Shown here: in pieces, positions 46,034 through 58,281 of the stretch
Numbering within the stretch: position 1 is the stretch's first letter
How the letters are laid out: each line of letters opens with the position of its first letter
Assembly: GCA_028622995.1 (NCBI GenBank)
Contig: JAJQJQ010000013.1
Span: 3,224,001-3,288,000, forward strand
DNA length: 64,000 bases
Reading direction: 5' to 3'
DNA from: Panagrolaimus kolymaensis
Lineage: Eukaryota > Nematoda > Chromadorea > Rhabditida > Panagrolaimidae
Translations under genes and position numbers: made by a program
Notes under the pieces: model-generated
What the model was told of the DNA's origin: nothing
What the model saw: the letters and a program-made list of their open reading frames with translations, nothing else
Databases searched by the model: none

Positions 46034-47276
46034 ATGTCGGAAACCAAAAAATTTAATGCAAGTCAAATATTTGATGAAAATTTTGTGAATAATTATGCCT
46101 TTACTTGCGATGTCCTCTCCATAATCACTTTATTTGCTGCTTTTATTTTATTAACAATAATTATTTTTAAAACTCCAAAATCAATGAAAAGAATAAAATT
46201 TTATTTAATAATAAATATTGGATCTTCAATATTATTACAAATTATAATATTTATAAATCCACCAATTGTATTACATCCATTTTTATATGTTTATTCGCCA
46301 GGAATTAGCCGGTATTTTAGCTCAACTTTTCGATTTTTGCTATATCCATTTGCTTTATTTTTTGTCTTCATGACTCTGGATTGTATGATATGTATAATTT
46401 GGGAAAGATATTATGCATTAAAAGCCAAATCAAATTCTAATATTCCATTGTATTTGTTTGGTTTTTTAATATTTAGTAATGTTATTGGTAGGTTTTTTAT
46501 TGGCATGTTTCGGGATAAAAAATCTAAAATCCAAATGTGTAACTCCTTAATGAATGTATATCTAATTTTGAGAGGCTAAAAATGCTTACACTTTTGAAGC
46601 ATTTTTTTGCATAACCACACTAATAAAACCCATATTTATAGGTTTAATTATATTAATTTTAATTATGTCAATTCCTTGTTTATTTAATTCTCTTTTTGTT
46701 AGTTCTGAAGATATCTATGATTATATTTCTAATGAGATTTTTGGTCTCGAAAAGAAAATAGATTTACAAACATTAATAATTTTTAGAAATAATTTATCAT
46801 CAAAAAATTCAATCCCTTTATATATGTTATTTTTTGGTTTATTGGCAATTTTACGTGTTTTTTTAGTTATTCTCGGAATTTCATTTAACTTTTTTATTTC
46901 AAAAACAATTCAATCTAAAATACATTTATCAAGTAGCACTTCAAAAAAGAATGATATGTATCGAAGAATTTTATATATACAATTTTCGGGTTTTACATTC
47001 TTTTTAACTATACCCGGTTGTTTTATAATATCAACATTTTATTTGGTTCATAAGCCATTGTTATATGGAAACTATTCGATGATTGTAGTATTTTCTTTTG
47101 AATTATATGATATTATATTAAGTGGAATTTTAATTAAACCATATCGAAAAGTTTTATTTTCACCCTTTTATTTTGTGAAATTTCGTTTATTTAAGTTTTT
47201 GAGAAACTTTTTAGTTGTTGAGCAGCATACAAGAGTGACTCCAATTGTTCCATTGATGCAAAAACGACGGTATTGA
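46034..47276 (+). CDS. Srh-like 7TM chemoreceptor, intact
   Basis: Exons 46034-46487 and 46642-47276 (phase 1 junction) give 362 aa. Signatures: FKTPKSMKRIKFYLI between TM1 and TM2, WERYYALKAKSNSNIP after TM3, MYRRILYIQFSGF before TM6, and ELYDIILSGILIKPYRKVL after TM7. These match the Srh/Sri group of nematode chemoreceptors (KTPK..K and KPYR). Its closest relative here is the Helitron-split gene 21124...33740, which lacks the intron found in TM5 of this gene. The last 40 residues are basic and cytoplasmic. Likely a sensory-neuron GPCR with promoter E-box control. Confidence 0.85.
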
Positions 47277-47774
47277 CGCTCGTTTATTTTTAACTAAATA
47301 AAACTAAAAAGTTTCTAGAAATCAATAAACTATTAGAATCATAATCCGTTTTCTTTATTCAAAAGCTTTTCATAATAAAAATTTTAAATAAACATGCAAA
47401 AAGAAGTGACACAAAAACAAAAAATTAAATTAATAAAGAAATTGCAGCAAAAAACAAAAAAAAAATACTCAAAAATATACTTAGATTTTTTTCTGTATTT
47501 ACATAAAAACCACGTATTATTATTTAAATTTTAATAAAAAAATATTGTAATAAAAAAAGCAAAAATTTAAAATGTTTTGTTTAACTTTTTTCAGCCTCAT
47601 TCTGCTTGCACCGAGGTTGAAAAAGTACATACAAAAAAACACAATTAAAAAGATCATAATTGAAAGACCTGCTGTCATAAATTTTTTTGTTACATAAAGT
47701 AAGAGAAAAATATAATTCAAAAAATAAGCAACAAATAAAAAAATATTAAATTTGAATGAATTATTAAAATTTTT
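47277..47774. other. intergenic between convergent genes
   Basis: AT-rich 3' regions of the Srh-like and TRH-receptor-like genes. No gene. Confidence 0.5.
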
Positions 47775-50699
47775 TTAAGAAACATTGGATACAACTCCAT
47801 CATCTTCAGATAGCACCAAAATTCGGGTATCGCCATTTCGATATTCTTTCATAATTGAATGTTTGTTGCTTTCTCCTGCAAAGAAAAAAATAATTTAAGT
47901 TAGATTTAAAAAAATGTTGAAAGAAAAGTTTCAGCAAGAAGTTTTAAAGATTGAAAGTTAATGCAACGAAAACTGAGGATATAAGAATTTAGAAGGTCTT
48001 GACACGAAAATTGACGGGGTTAAAGCACTTAGAAGCCAAAAGATTTATTTAATTCAAAATTTCTTTTGAAAATTTTCACTAACCAAGAAACGTAAAAAAA
48101 TAATTCCTGAAATCTCGAAATGTATATTACCTTAGTTCGAATGGTCCTATCAGGATAACTGTAAAAAACAAAGTGTTTTATGTTTATGTTTTTGGTTTTG
48201 GTTAACTTTTATCAATTCTTATTTTATAAAATTATGGATAATTTGCCAAAAGTCTATACTTTTGAGATAAAAAAATTGTTACTTACTTGGAACAAAAATG
48301 GGTGAAGATTTTTTATCTCCAAGTAATTTCCTGAATGCATTCCTAAATCGTGCTGACATAACATTATATAAAACTGGATTAATAGCACAATTAATAAATA
48401 TAAGAGTTTTAGCAAAAAATATATATGCATCATTATTTAATTTTGATTTAGATTCCGCAAATGAATTATATGTGACCATAGCTCGATAAGGCAACCAGCA
48501 AACAGCAAAAATAACGACAACGATGAGTAACATTTTAATTACTTGCATTTTCCCTCTTGTTGAAGAACGTTTTCCACCATTAATAAAATATTCACGTGGA
48601 GCTGTCATATTTGGTGAAGTGAGGGTTACTTGAGTTTCAAGGGGACTTGAGTGGTGTTCTGAAAAAAAAAACATGGATGTCAAAAGTTAGAAGATTTATA
48701 AATTTTTCTGTTTGAATTTTTTCTTTTACAAATTTTTGATTTTTAGAGATTTATAATTTAGTTTAAAAATGCTACTATAAAAATTTTGTTGAAAAACTCA
48801 AAAAAAGTTTCGTGGTTAGAACCCTTTGTAAATTATAATGGAATCTTACCGCGATAATAATTTTTTTTGTTTTTAACATTTCCAATCTTTTTAAAGTTAG
48901 TTTTGAAAGTTTTTCAAGCTAAAATTTTATTCAAAAAGTTGGAAATAGAATTTTTTGTTTTGAATCTCTGTGTAAAACTTTTTTAGATTCTTTCCGCGAA
49001 AAAGCTTTAATTCCTTTTCAAAACCAAAATTTTGTGAAAAATTTGACATTTTTAACTAACCTTTTTTGCTCTCAGCTCGAATAATACTCTTCTGTAAGCT
49101 TGATTTTTCTCCACTTTTCATTGAACTTTTACTCAAAGTGTATGTAATTTTTCCATAAATTAAGATATTTAAAATCATGGGAACACAATAAAACATTCCA
49201 AGATCGGTGAAATAAAGTAATTTATATGTCCAATTATCTCGAGCCAATTTAAATGTACAAATTTCACCATTTTTGATTGGAGTCAATTGAGCCAAATACA
49301 ACCATGGAGAATTGTAGAAGAATGAAAAAATCCAAATTCCCAATATAATTATTTTTGCTCGTTTTACTGTGCAAATATATCTGAAAAATAAAATATAAAA
49401 CAAAAATGTTAACAAAATTTTTATTTGGTTTATCAATTTAGCAAAATGCTGGCCCCTCGAATAAATATTTTCTTTCAAATTTTTTTTATTGATTTTAACC
49501 CCAAAAATAAGCAACAACAACTTTGCTCCGTTATTTTTCTTTCGTAACTCAACGTCATGATGGACCGGAACTAAACTAATCTAAATAAAACAAACAAATG
49601 GCTTCAACTTGACTTTGGCTTTATTTGGGTCAAATTTCACGTTAGCATTTTTCTTTTTCTTTTGTGTAGGCTTGCTTTTTCTTTGCCATTGTTATTAAAC
49701 TTGATCCTCTGTTTCCATGCTCCATAGCCATGGTTTTTTACGTTTAAAATGAAAAAGAAAGAAGAAATTAAAGCAAGCGTAAGATAAAGATTTTTTTCTC
49801 TATTTTGGCAAAAGTGAATGGATATGGTGCCATTCTTCCCAAAGGCACCGATAATTTTGGTTTGGTCGGGAAAGTTTCTTGCCAAAAAAAGAAATTTATC
49901 AAAATTTCATGTATAGATCAAAAAGAATTAGAAAGTTTTATTCATGGAATATTTTTTGCCTGTGTCTAGCTTAAAACAAACACCGGGGATTCTAAACATG
50001 AAAATGTTTTTCTTTTAAGTTTAAAATTGGAACTGATAAGATTTTTTTGGAGTAAAACATTTTTTTAAAAACATGCAAATTTACAAACCTTGCTCTCAAT
50101 GGATAACAAATACCAATAAATCTTTCTATGGTGAAAGCCGTAATAGACAACGACGAGGTATTTATCGCTAAATATGGAACATATGTAAATACTCCACAAC
50201 CCAGCGGCCCAAATATATATGTTGTCGCAGTCACATGTAAATATGAAATTTCCGTTGGCGAAGTTGCAAGAAAAAATAAACAATCGGATACCGCAAGGGA
50301 AACCAAATAACAATTTGTTGGAGTACGCATTCCAGGAACTTTAAATACAACTAATACAACTAAAATATTTCCCAAAATTCCAATAATACTTAGTAAAGAA
50401 AATATTAAAGTCATTATTATTCTTATATCCATTGGCCAATATTCATCATCATCAGCCCCAATAATTCCGCCTGAACCAACAATGCCCATTCCATCGGAGG
50501 CAGCTATTATCGAAGTGGAATTAGCTATTTGATTTTGTTGTTCTTGTTGAAGCATAAAATTTTCTGTTATTTCTGAACATCGTTGTTCTAACATAGTTAT
50601 ATTAAAACCCATTTTAGATAATTCTGTTGCAAATGTGGAAGGATTTGAAACTAGCGCATCGCATAAACGCTTTAAATCTTGTAAAGAAGCGTTGGTCAT
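47775..50699 (-). CDS. trhr-1: TRH-receptor-like neuropeptide GPCR
   Basis: Minus-strand exons 50699-50089, 49380-49061, 48658-48287, 47875-47775, phases consistent, 467 aa. It is a class A rhodopsin-type receptor: GNILVVLVVFK (TM1), LVSLAVSDCLFF (TM2), ERFIGICYPLRARYICTVKRAK after TM3, CWLPYRAMVTYNSF (TM6), NCAINPVLYNVMSARFRNAFRKL (TM7 and helix 8). The YICT..RAK and CW.PYR...NSF blocks are characteristic of TRH receptors, including nematode TRHR-1. The extracellular N-terminus of about 110 aa carries NxS/T sites. An acceptor-like TTTTTCAG 2 nt before the ATG suggests trans-splicing. The DRY motif reads ERF. The fourth exon gives the tail RESNKHSIMKEYRNGDTRIL...; a possible 28-nt cassette near 48160 would change it. 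Confidence 0.83.
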
Positions 50700-52324
50700 T
50701 TCTGAAAAATTTTTTAGTTGGTAAAAAGTTTTAAAAAAATATCCCATTAAAAAATAATTATTTGTGGATGGCAAAAGAGAGCAAAAAGTAAAAAATACGA
50801 AAAACAAGGGCAATGATGGCAACAAAAAAAAAATGGAAATAATTAGCACAATTTTAGAAGTCAAAGAAAAAAGATTAAAAATACATATATAAGGGTTTTT
50901 TTTATTTTTTTCGTTTTCGTATGTATGTTTTTTTTTTGCAGAAATAAAAAAAGAAAGAAACATTGCAGGAAAGGAAAAAAATATATTTAAGAAGCTTTTA
51001 AGATTCTTGGTTGGAGATATAATTGCGTGTGGCGGTTGAGGATGATTAAAAATAAATATCCAAGAAAAAAAATATGTATACGCAAAACACAAATGAAAAG
51101 TAAAAAGTAAGAAAAAGGAACGAACAGAAATATATTTTTAAAGACGTCAAAACTAAGTACATTAAAGATCATGGATTTCTGGGAGTATTAGTAATGTTTA
51201 TTTTACGTACATATAAAAAAATACGGTAAAGCGATAAACGCAATAATGAATAATTAATACATATGTATAATCCTAAAGCAGAAAAAAATTTTTTTGAGTG
51301 ATGGATGTAATTTTTTTAGATGTTTTGATACATGAAAAAAGTGTTTTATGCCGAAAGGCTATAAAATATGGAATAGCTGCTTTCTTAAACTTTCTTTATA
51401 AAAGTGAATAATAAAAAGAAACAAAATTGTATGAATGAAAAAAATTCTAAACTTCATTAGCGGCATTTTTTCATAGAAATAATATTTTTGATTTTCTTTC
51501 GAGAGTAAAAAAATTATAAATTTTAAGAAATTCTCCTTAGGTTAGTCGCCGGATTTTGCTAGACAACAACAATGGCTATTTTTTTTTAAAAATAAAAATT
51601 TTCTATTCAAGAAAAAAAAATTTAACAATCAAAAAAAAGAAAGAAAAGGAAACTCTTGGCTGGCTGCGCATTTAGATTTTACGGTTTCCTTACTTTATTT
51701 CCCCCGTTCCTAGTATCTCCAAGCCTAATAATTTTAGAAAGTTAGCACGCCAACCTTTTTTTTTTGCATCAAAACAACGACAAAAAGTAATGACTCAAAG
51801 TGCAAAAAACAAAGCCGTTGTCCAACAAATAAATAAATGTGTCGGTTTGATATAAACAAACGAGAAAACGAGAAAGAGAGACAAAAAGTGAATAAATTAA
51901 ATAAACTTAAAATAAGCGAACTCTAAAACACTAAAAAAATGCGGCTTTGCAAAAGTGAGAAATTGTGAAAAATGAAAATAGCCCAAAAACAATGTCCCTC
52001 ACATGAAACAACAAAAAACAAAGATAGAGAACTTTGAAATTTGAAAATAAAAAAGTTTAATAAAATTTTAAATTCTTTATTTTCTTTCACACATTTTTAT
52101 TTTTCCGAAAACAGCGATAGAAAACAAAAAAACAGAATGCATCATTTTTTTCTCCATAAATTAAATTAGGTGGAGTAGACGACGACTTTCGCATTTGCTT
52201 TTTTTTTATAAATTTGTTTGTTTTTCACACTTTTAAATAGAAATCCATGAAAATAAAAGACAAGCCACCACATTATTTTTCATGGATGCCTCACACTCTA
52301 CAAAGTGGCCAGGAAACAAAGCGG
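50700..52324. other. intergenic upstream of neuropeptide receptor
   Basis: AT-rich. Long open frames upstream of the start (to 51092) are low in complexity and precede the acceptor site, so they are not counted as coding. No other feature supported. Confidence 0.5.
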
Positions 52325-54882
52325 ATATAAAACACGTTTTTTGAAAAAGTGGAGCTGGATTTGGCACAGGTTAGAAAGATTTCTTTTTCTACTATCGAAA
52401 CTTCATCCCTAGGGTCAATTTTGCCCAAAAATCACGAATTTTGACTCCATTTAGTCCGATGATATGTTTAATATGGAGATATGGTGACTTTCGCGTTAGG
52501 AGCCGAAATAATTTTTTAAGACCAATATATAAAAAAATTTCTTCTATTTTCGTTTTTTCCACATAAAGTTGAGTGTTTTTCGTATTGACAACAAAAATTG
52601 ATGTCCATATAAAACCCTCTATATCGATACATTAAAGTTAAAAATATGTAAAAATTTACATAAAAACACATTTATCTCGAAAACTATGGCTCTACTGGAA
52701 AGATTTTATTACATATTCGGATTCTCCATGGTTTTTTACCCCTAACGGTGAAAGCACCTAAAAAACATACAGTACCTTCGATTTACATTTGATTCACTAA
52801 AGGTGCAAAACCTCGATACACCAAATATCGAAAGTAATGAAAGTCATAAAAGAATACATCGAAATATATTAGTTTTGAAGAAAATGGACACCGTAATAAT
52901 TAAAATAAATATAATGGGAATTTTTGGTAAGAATACAATCAAATTTTATCATGTGGATGGCACCATATTAGCTCATCCACCATAACACCAAATATCGAGG
53001 TTAGCAAAAAAATGGAAATTTTTAACTTTGTTTTTAATTTTTGTTAGAATCAAGTGGTTTATAGGTTTTCAAGGTCACTGATCGCGAATTAGAACTCAGT
53101 TTTATTGTTTGAATGAGTAAAATAAAAGTTATAGTGTTACTCAAATATTCAAATTAATAAATCATTTTTTTTACCATTTGATTATTTTTGATTTATTATT
53201 ATTTTTATAATTGTTTGTTGTTTATGATGTTTATATTTACCTTATTTTTTCTTTTTATGAAACATAATTAAATTTATTTTTAAATTCTTAAGTTTGTTCT
53301 TTCTTTTTTATTTTGGGCGTAACAAAACATTTTTTAATTATCTATTAATGAAAGGAAAGAAGCTTTGGCTCAAATTGCTTCTGGTTTCACTTATGCTGAT
53401 GTATTGGAACATTTCCCACGGTTATCAGACCGAGCTTTTTCAGCTGCACGATCACTAGCACTGAGACGACTCAACAATAAGAGAGATGAACCTCGCAAAA
53501 ATATTGTTGTTCGTTACAACAATGCTGATATCACTTATTTCATTGAATTCATAACAAGGTAATGGTGATTTTTTCAATGAAAAAATTATTTGAATGTTTA
53601 TTTTTTAGCCCCGCTATCTCTAAAATGCTTCCATATGGATTGAGCAAAAATAAACTTTGTTTTCAGTAGACATTGAAGTAGAATTCGAAGATGAACCTCT
53701 AGCTTCTGATGAATTCGATGAAATTTATGAATGCGTAAGACAAGGCAATACTGCAGTTCCGGATAAAAATAGTGAAGGTGAATATGTTGATAATGATGAT
53801 GTTCATAATCTTTATGAAAGCGAAGAAGAGTAAATTTAGGTGCCACTAAAAATGTCGAACATTGATTTTTTATAATTTTTTTATTTTTTGTTGTCATAAA
53901 TTTTGTTATTATAATGAAAAATTGTGGATATTACATAATTTTGAATTTAAAATATTTCAATAAAAAGTAAGATAAAAATAAAAAAAAGTAACAAAAACTC
54001 TTTTTAAATCAAAAATAATCAAATGGTAAAAAAAATGATTTATTAATTTGAATATTTGAGTAACACTATAACTTTTATTTTACTCATTCAAACAATAAAA
54101 CTGAGTTCTAATTCGCGATCAGTGACCTTGAAAACCTATAAACCACTTGATTCTAACAAAAATTAAAAACAAAGTTAAAAATTTCCATTTTTTTGCTAAC
54201 CTCGATATTTGGTGTTATGGTGGATGAGCTAATATGGTGCCATCCACATGATAAAATTTGATTGTATTCTTACCAAAAATTCCCATTATATTTATTTTAA
54301 TTATTACGGTGTCCATTTTCTTCAAAACTAATATATTTCGATGTATTCTTTTATGACTTTCATTACTTTCGATATTTGGTGTATCGAGGTTTTGCACCTT
54401 TAGTGAATCAAATGTAAATCGAAGGTACTGTATGTTTTTTAGGTGCTTTCACCGTTAGGGGTAAAAAACCATGGAGAATCCGAATATGTAATAAAATCTT
54501 TCCAGTAGAGCCATAGTTTTCGAGATAAATGTGTTTTTATGTAAATTTTTACATATTTTTAACTTTAATGTATCGATATAGAGGGTTTTATATGGACATC
54601 AATTTTTGTTGTCAATACGAAAAACACTCAACTTTATGTGGAAAAAACGAAAATAGAAGAAATTTTTTTATATATTGGTCTTAAAAAATTATTTCGGGTC
54701 CTAACGCGAAAGTCACCATATCTCCATATTAAACATATCATCGGACTAAATGGAGTCAAAATTCGTGATTTTTGGGCAAAATTGACCCTAGGGATGAAGT
54801 TTCGATAGTAGAAAAAGAAATCTTTCTAACCTGTGCCAAATCCAGCCAAAAAAGCTTCACTTTCTCAGAAAACGTGTTATAA
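52325..54882. mobile_element. 2.56-kb element with about 870-bp inverted arms
   Basis: Left arm 52325-53195 and right arm 54006-54882 are inverted copies, nearly identical over long stretches; the 60-aa ORFs 52803-52985 (+) and 54215-54397 (-) are the same sequence in each arm. Arm ends differ by small indels near TGGATTTGGCAC. The 810-bp centre carries decayed coding sequence (53348-53833). Structure suggests a foldback or long-TIR DNA transposon; superfamily not assigned. Confidence 0.85.
53348..53833 (+). pseudogene. truncated element-encoded protein in the centre of the inverted repeat
   Basis: No ATG opens the frame ERKEALAQIASGFTYADVLE, followed by HFPRLSDRAFSAARSLALRR and an ADITYFIEFITR block ending at a donor-like AAG|GTAATG. 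After TTTTAG the frame reads PAISKMLPYGLSKNKL. An acidic tail (EVEFEDEPLASDEFDE...) ends at 53833, and a frame change is needed to reach it. The YADVL..FP.LS.R.F..AR..AL and YFI.FIT...LPYG pattern is like repetitive proteins encoded by nematode mobile elements; this is from memory of such families and is not proven. No catalytic triad is visible. Confidence 0.45.
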
Positions 54883-57800
54883 GGTCTCAATAAAATTGCT
54901 ATATTTTTTTGTTATTTATTTTTATTTTATTTTTTCGAGACTCTAATTCTTTTGTTATATAATAAAAAAAATGTATGTTTGATCTCTTACTCCTACTTTT
55001 GACATTTTATCTCTCATCATAAGATAATTACAGTAGATATTATCTAGAAGTCAAAGAGATTGATAAACAAAAAAATAATAAATATTATTTAAACAATAAA
55101 AAGCCCTTATTTATATGGAGTGTTTACGTGTATCTTTCCTTTTTTATTAAGAGGATTTAAAAGATGGGGGATTTGGGAAATTATAAAAATACCTTTGTTT
55201 TCCAAGAAAAATAAAGAAAAGAAAACACAAAATTAGGGGTCTCGAAAAGAAAAAAAGATTGAAAACCAAATATATTTTTGCTGAAAATGTAACAAAAATA
55301 ATAGCCAACGTTTTTTTTTCAGTGGGGGTTTAACAAAGTGCTCTTTTTTAAACAGCCTAGATATGTATGTGCCATCAATCACGTAAGTTTCAGCATTTCA
55401 CTTAAGCGGGAGCGTTGCAAACAAAAAAGGTCAAAAATAACAACGAAAAAAGGAAAGAAAAGAAACAAGGAATGTAAAATTAGCTTTATTTTACGGTGAA
55501 CACAATGAATGCATTGTCAAAATTTGTTTTACGTAGCTTCACTTAAAATACTTATTTACATTAAATAATGACAAGAAAAAAGAAGCAGAAAAGTTAAAAC
55601 ACAAAAATTAAGAGAAAAAATAAACTTTTCTTTAATCAAAATTTCTTAAAAAAATAAAAAGAAACTTCATCAATGAGAAAACTAAAAAGGTAAGTTTTTG
55701 GGTTTTTAGGAAATTCGAAAAATGGTTATTACTCCCTGACCAAAAAGTGGTCAGAAAAACAAGGAACCAAAAAAAAAATAATTTTATTAGAATCGAACAA
55801 AAAATGGAATAACCCAATAATTACAAGGAAAAATTTTTAAGAAAACACTGAACGAAACTCATATAGAAATAAATTAATTTAAAAAGTATGAGAAGAAGAA
55901 AAGACAAAGTTGATATTTAGACATCAAGTCCAACTTTGTATGTATGTAAATTATATTAATAATTTTTATCAATTTATTTTTTTATAACTCGGAAAAAATA
56001 AACATTTACTTAACTTTTTTTGTTTGTTATTGGAATCATAAGGTATAAAACTAAAAATAGTTTGGGAGAGTTTCAAACGAAAAAAACAAAACAAAGTAAA
56101 TTTGGTGGGCATAAAGAAATTTGCTTATGACTTCTATCTAGACTTACATGCTTGTGGGAAATAAACAGTTTTTTCCTTCCTTATTTTTGAATTTACTCAG
56201 AAACTAGAGTTCGCCCAAAAAAGATTAAACAAACAAAAAAGAGTTCGAACTTCGAAGCTGAAGCAGACAGAAAAATTTGAAAAAAAAAACAATTAAAATT
56301 TCTTTTTGTATCTAGAAAAGTCAAATCGTCAAAAAATCCTGAAAACCAAGTTTTTGGATATTAAAATCTCTGTAAACTCAAATCTCAAAAAATGAGATAA
56401 TCTTAAAAATTTTACTAACAAGAAATTTACTTTAAGTAAAAAAATTCTGGAAGCTAAAAACAACTTAACTGAATTTTTAACAAAGAAAAAAAAATCCTTT
56501 AAAAAGTTTGTAGTCTCAACTTTTAAGTAATTAGTTATTTTTATAAAATTTTTACGTATAAAAAATCACTTAACAAAAAATTCAAGCAACGAAAAACCGT
56601 TCCTTAAATACTTAACAAAACAAGTGTTTTGTAGCCTTCTAAAATACGCAAATGAGATAGATCTTCGGTTTAACAAATGACTAATAATTGTAAAGCATTT
56701 TTTCCACTTACTTGAAAATGACAAGAAAAAAAGAAAGTAGTCTTAAACTTATTTTTTGAAAGAAAGAATGTATTGCAATTTGCAAACAAAAGAATTATAA
56801 AAATATTATTTTTTTCTTTCTTCCGTGAAAAAAATTTGAGAAGTTAAGAAGGGAGAGGAAAAATTATAAAGCGTGACTAATTGTTAATAACTATGATGCT
56901 ATTTGCTTTTCTTTCCGACGAGTTTTTTGTCTAATTTCAAGAACTTTACAATTTTTTAAAGAATAATATTAAAAAATTATTTAAATTTTATCCTATAAAA
57001 AAATATTAAAATAATCTATTTTTTTAAGCATCAAATTTTTTTTATTTAAAGGTAAGTATTTTTTTGTTCCTTTAAATATAAAAATAGAATTAAAATAAAA
57101 AAAGTCTCATTGCATTCTTTTGCATTTTTTTTCTTTTTTGTTTTATTATATTTACTTAACAATTGAAATAATATCTTCTTTTACATGGGTGGATTACATA
57201 CATCATTTACATCTCTTTAAAAAAAGCTTAAGAATAGCTAGGGCGGATGGAAGATAAAAAAAAAGTGGACAAAGACAAAATTTAAAAAAATTAAGTTAAG
57301 TCAAAAATTAAAATAAGATCAATGCAGAGAAGAAAAAAATGCGAAGGTGGAAAGCAATCGAACAACAACAAACAAAAAAAAACAAAGGACAAATGGAAAA
57401 AAGTTTTATGAATTAGAAAAAATATTTCTATTTTAAAAATAAATTTTTTTTCCAGAAATTGATGAATAAAAAATTTTTTTATCTAAAATTCTTGGTTTTT
57501 CTAGAATTTCTGTTTCCAGCCACCAAAGATGGTTGTTTTTATTTTCGAAATTTTATTACATATTCATTCCATACAAAGTTTTTTGATGCCAATAAAAAAA
57601 GTTATATATGTACTAACACCAAATAAAAAAAAAATTGGATGTTGTTTAAAAAAAAGAGAAGTGAAAAACACTTATTGTTTTTAGTTGTTGTTCACACTTT
57701 CAAATATTCACGCATTACACTTTTTTGTTTTGTGCCAAAATTAGCTCCAATATAAAAAATGAAAACACTATTAACAACGACGACGCAAGAATTGCTAAAA

Positions 57801-58014
57801 AACATGTATTTTCTTTTGTTTTGAAATTTTTTTATTCCATTTTATAAAGAAATAAACTTTTTATTTTCTATCCTACACACACAAAAAAAGAACAATAGAA
57901 TGGCAGTTCTTAATAGCCAAAAAGTGTTCTTTTTTATTCTCTAGTTTCTTTGGTGTAAAAAGAAAAGAAAACCTCAAAAAATTATGGAAAAATTAGAAAT
58001 AAACGGGTCTCGAG
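54883..58014. other. gene-free AT-rich stretch
   Basis: 3.1 kb of A/T runs and short stops in every frame. No exon-like segment with splice sites, repeat or RNA fold seen. Confidence 0.5.
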
Positions 58015-58281
58015 CAGGCCTCTTCCTTCGGCCCGTCCAGCCCGGCCCGGCCCGGGCCGGGCCGACTTTTGGACGGGCCAGGCCGGGCCGAGGCCGACCA
58101 TTTTCTAAAAAAAGAAAAAAAATCAAAGGGAATACCAAGGCAAAAAAAAAAATTGACGGGCCGGCCCGCGGCCCGGCCCGGGCCGGGCCTAAACCAAAAG
58201 GGCCTCAGGCCGGGCCGGGCCGAAATCAAGACGGGCCGGGCCGGGCCAGGCCGGCAAAACCCGGCCCGTGGAAGAGGCCTA
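58015..58281. mobile_element. GC-rich hAT-type MITE, copy 2 (267 bp)
   Basis: Ends CAGGCCTCTTCC and GGAAGAGGCCTA; perfect 8-bp target duplication GTCTCGAG at 58007-58014 and 58282-58289. Same design as the copy at 40325, including the AT island with AATACCAAGGCAAAAAAAA and the closing GGCAAAACCCGGCCCGTG. Confidence 0.87.

Noticed and set aside
50700..51092. N-terminal extension of the TRH-type receptor
   Set aside because: Low-complexity hydrophobic run placed before a strong acceptor that sits directly at the better ATG.
52803..54397. Two identical 60-aa ORFs on opposite strands
   Set aside because: They are the same stretch in the two arms of the inverted repeat, with no coding signature.
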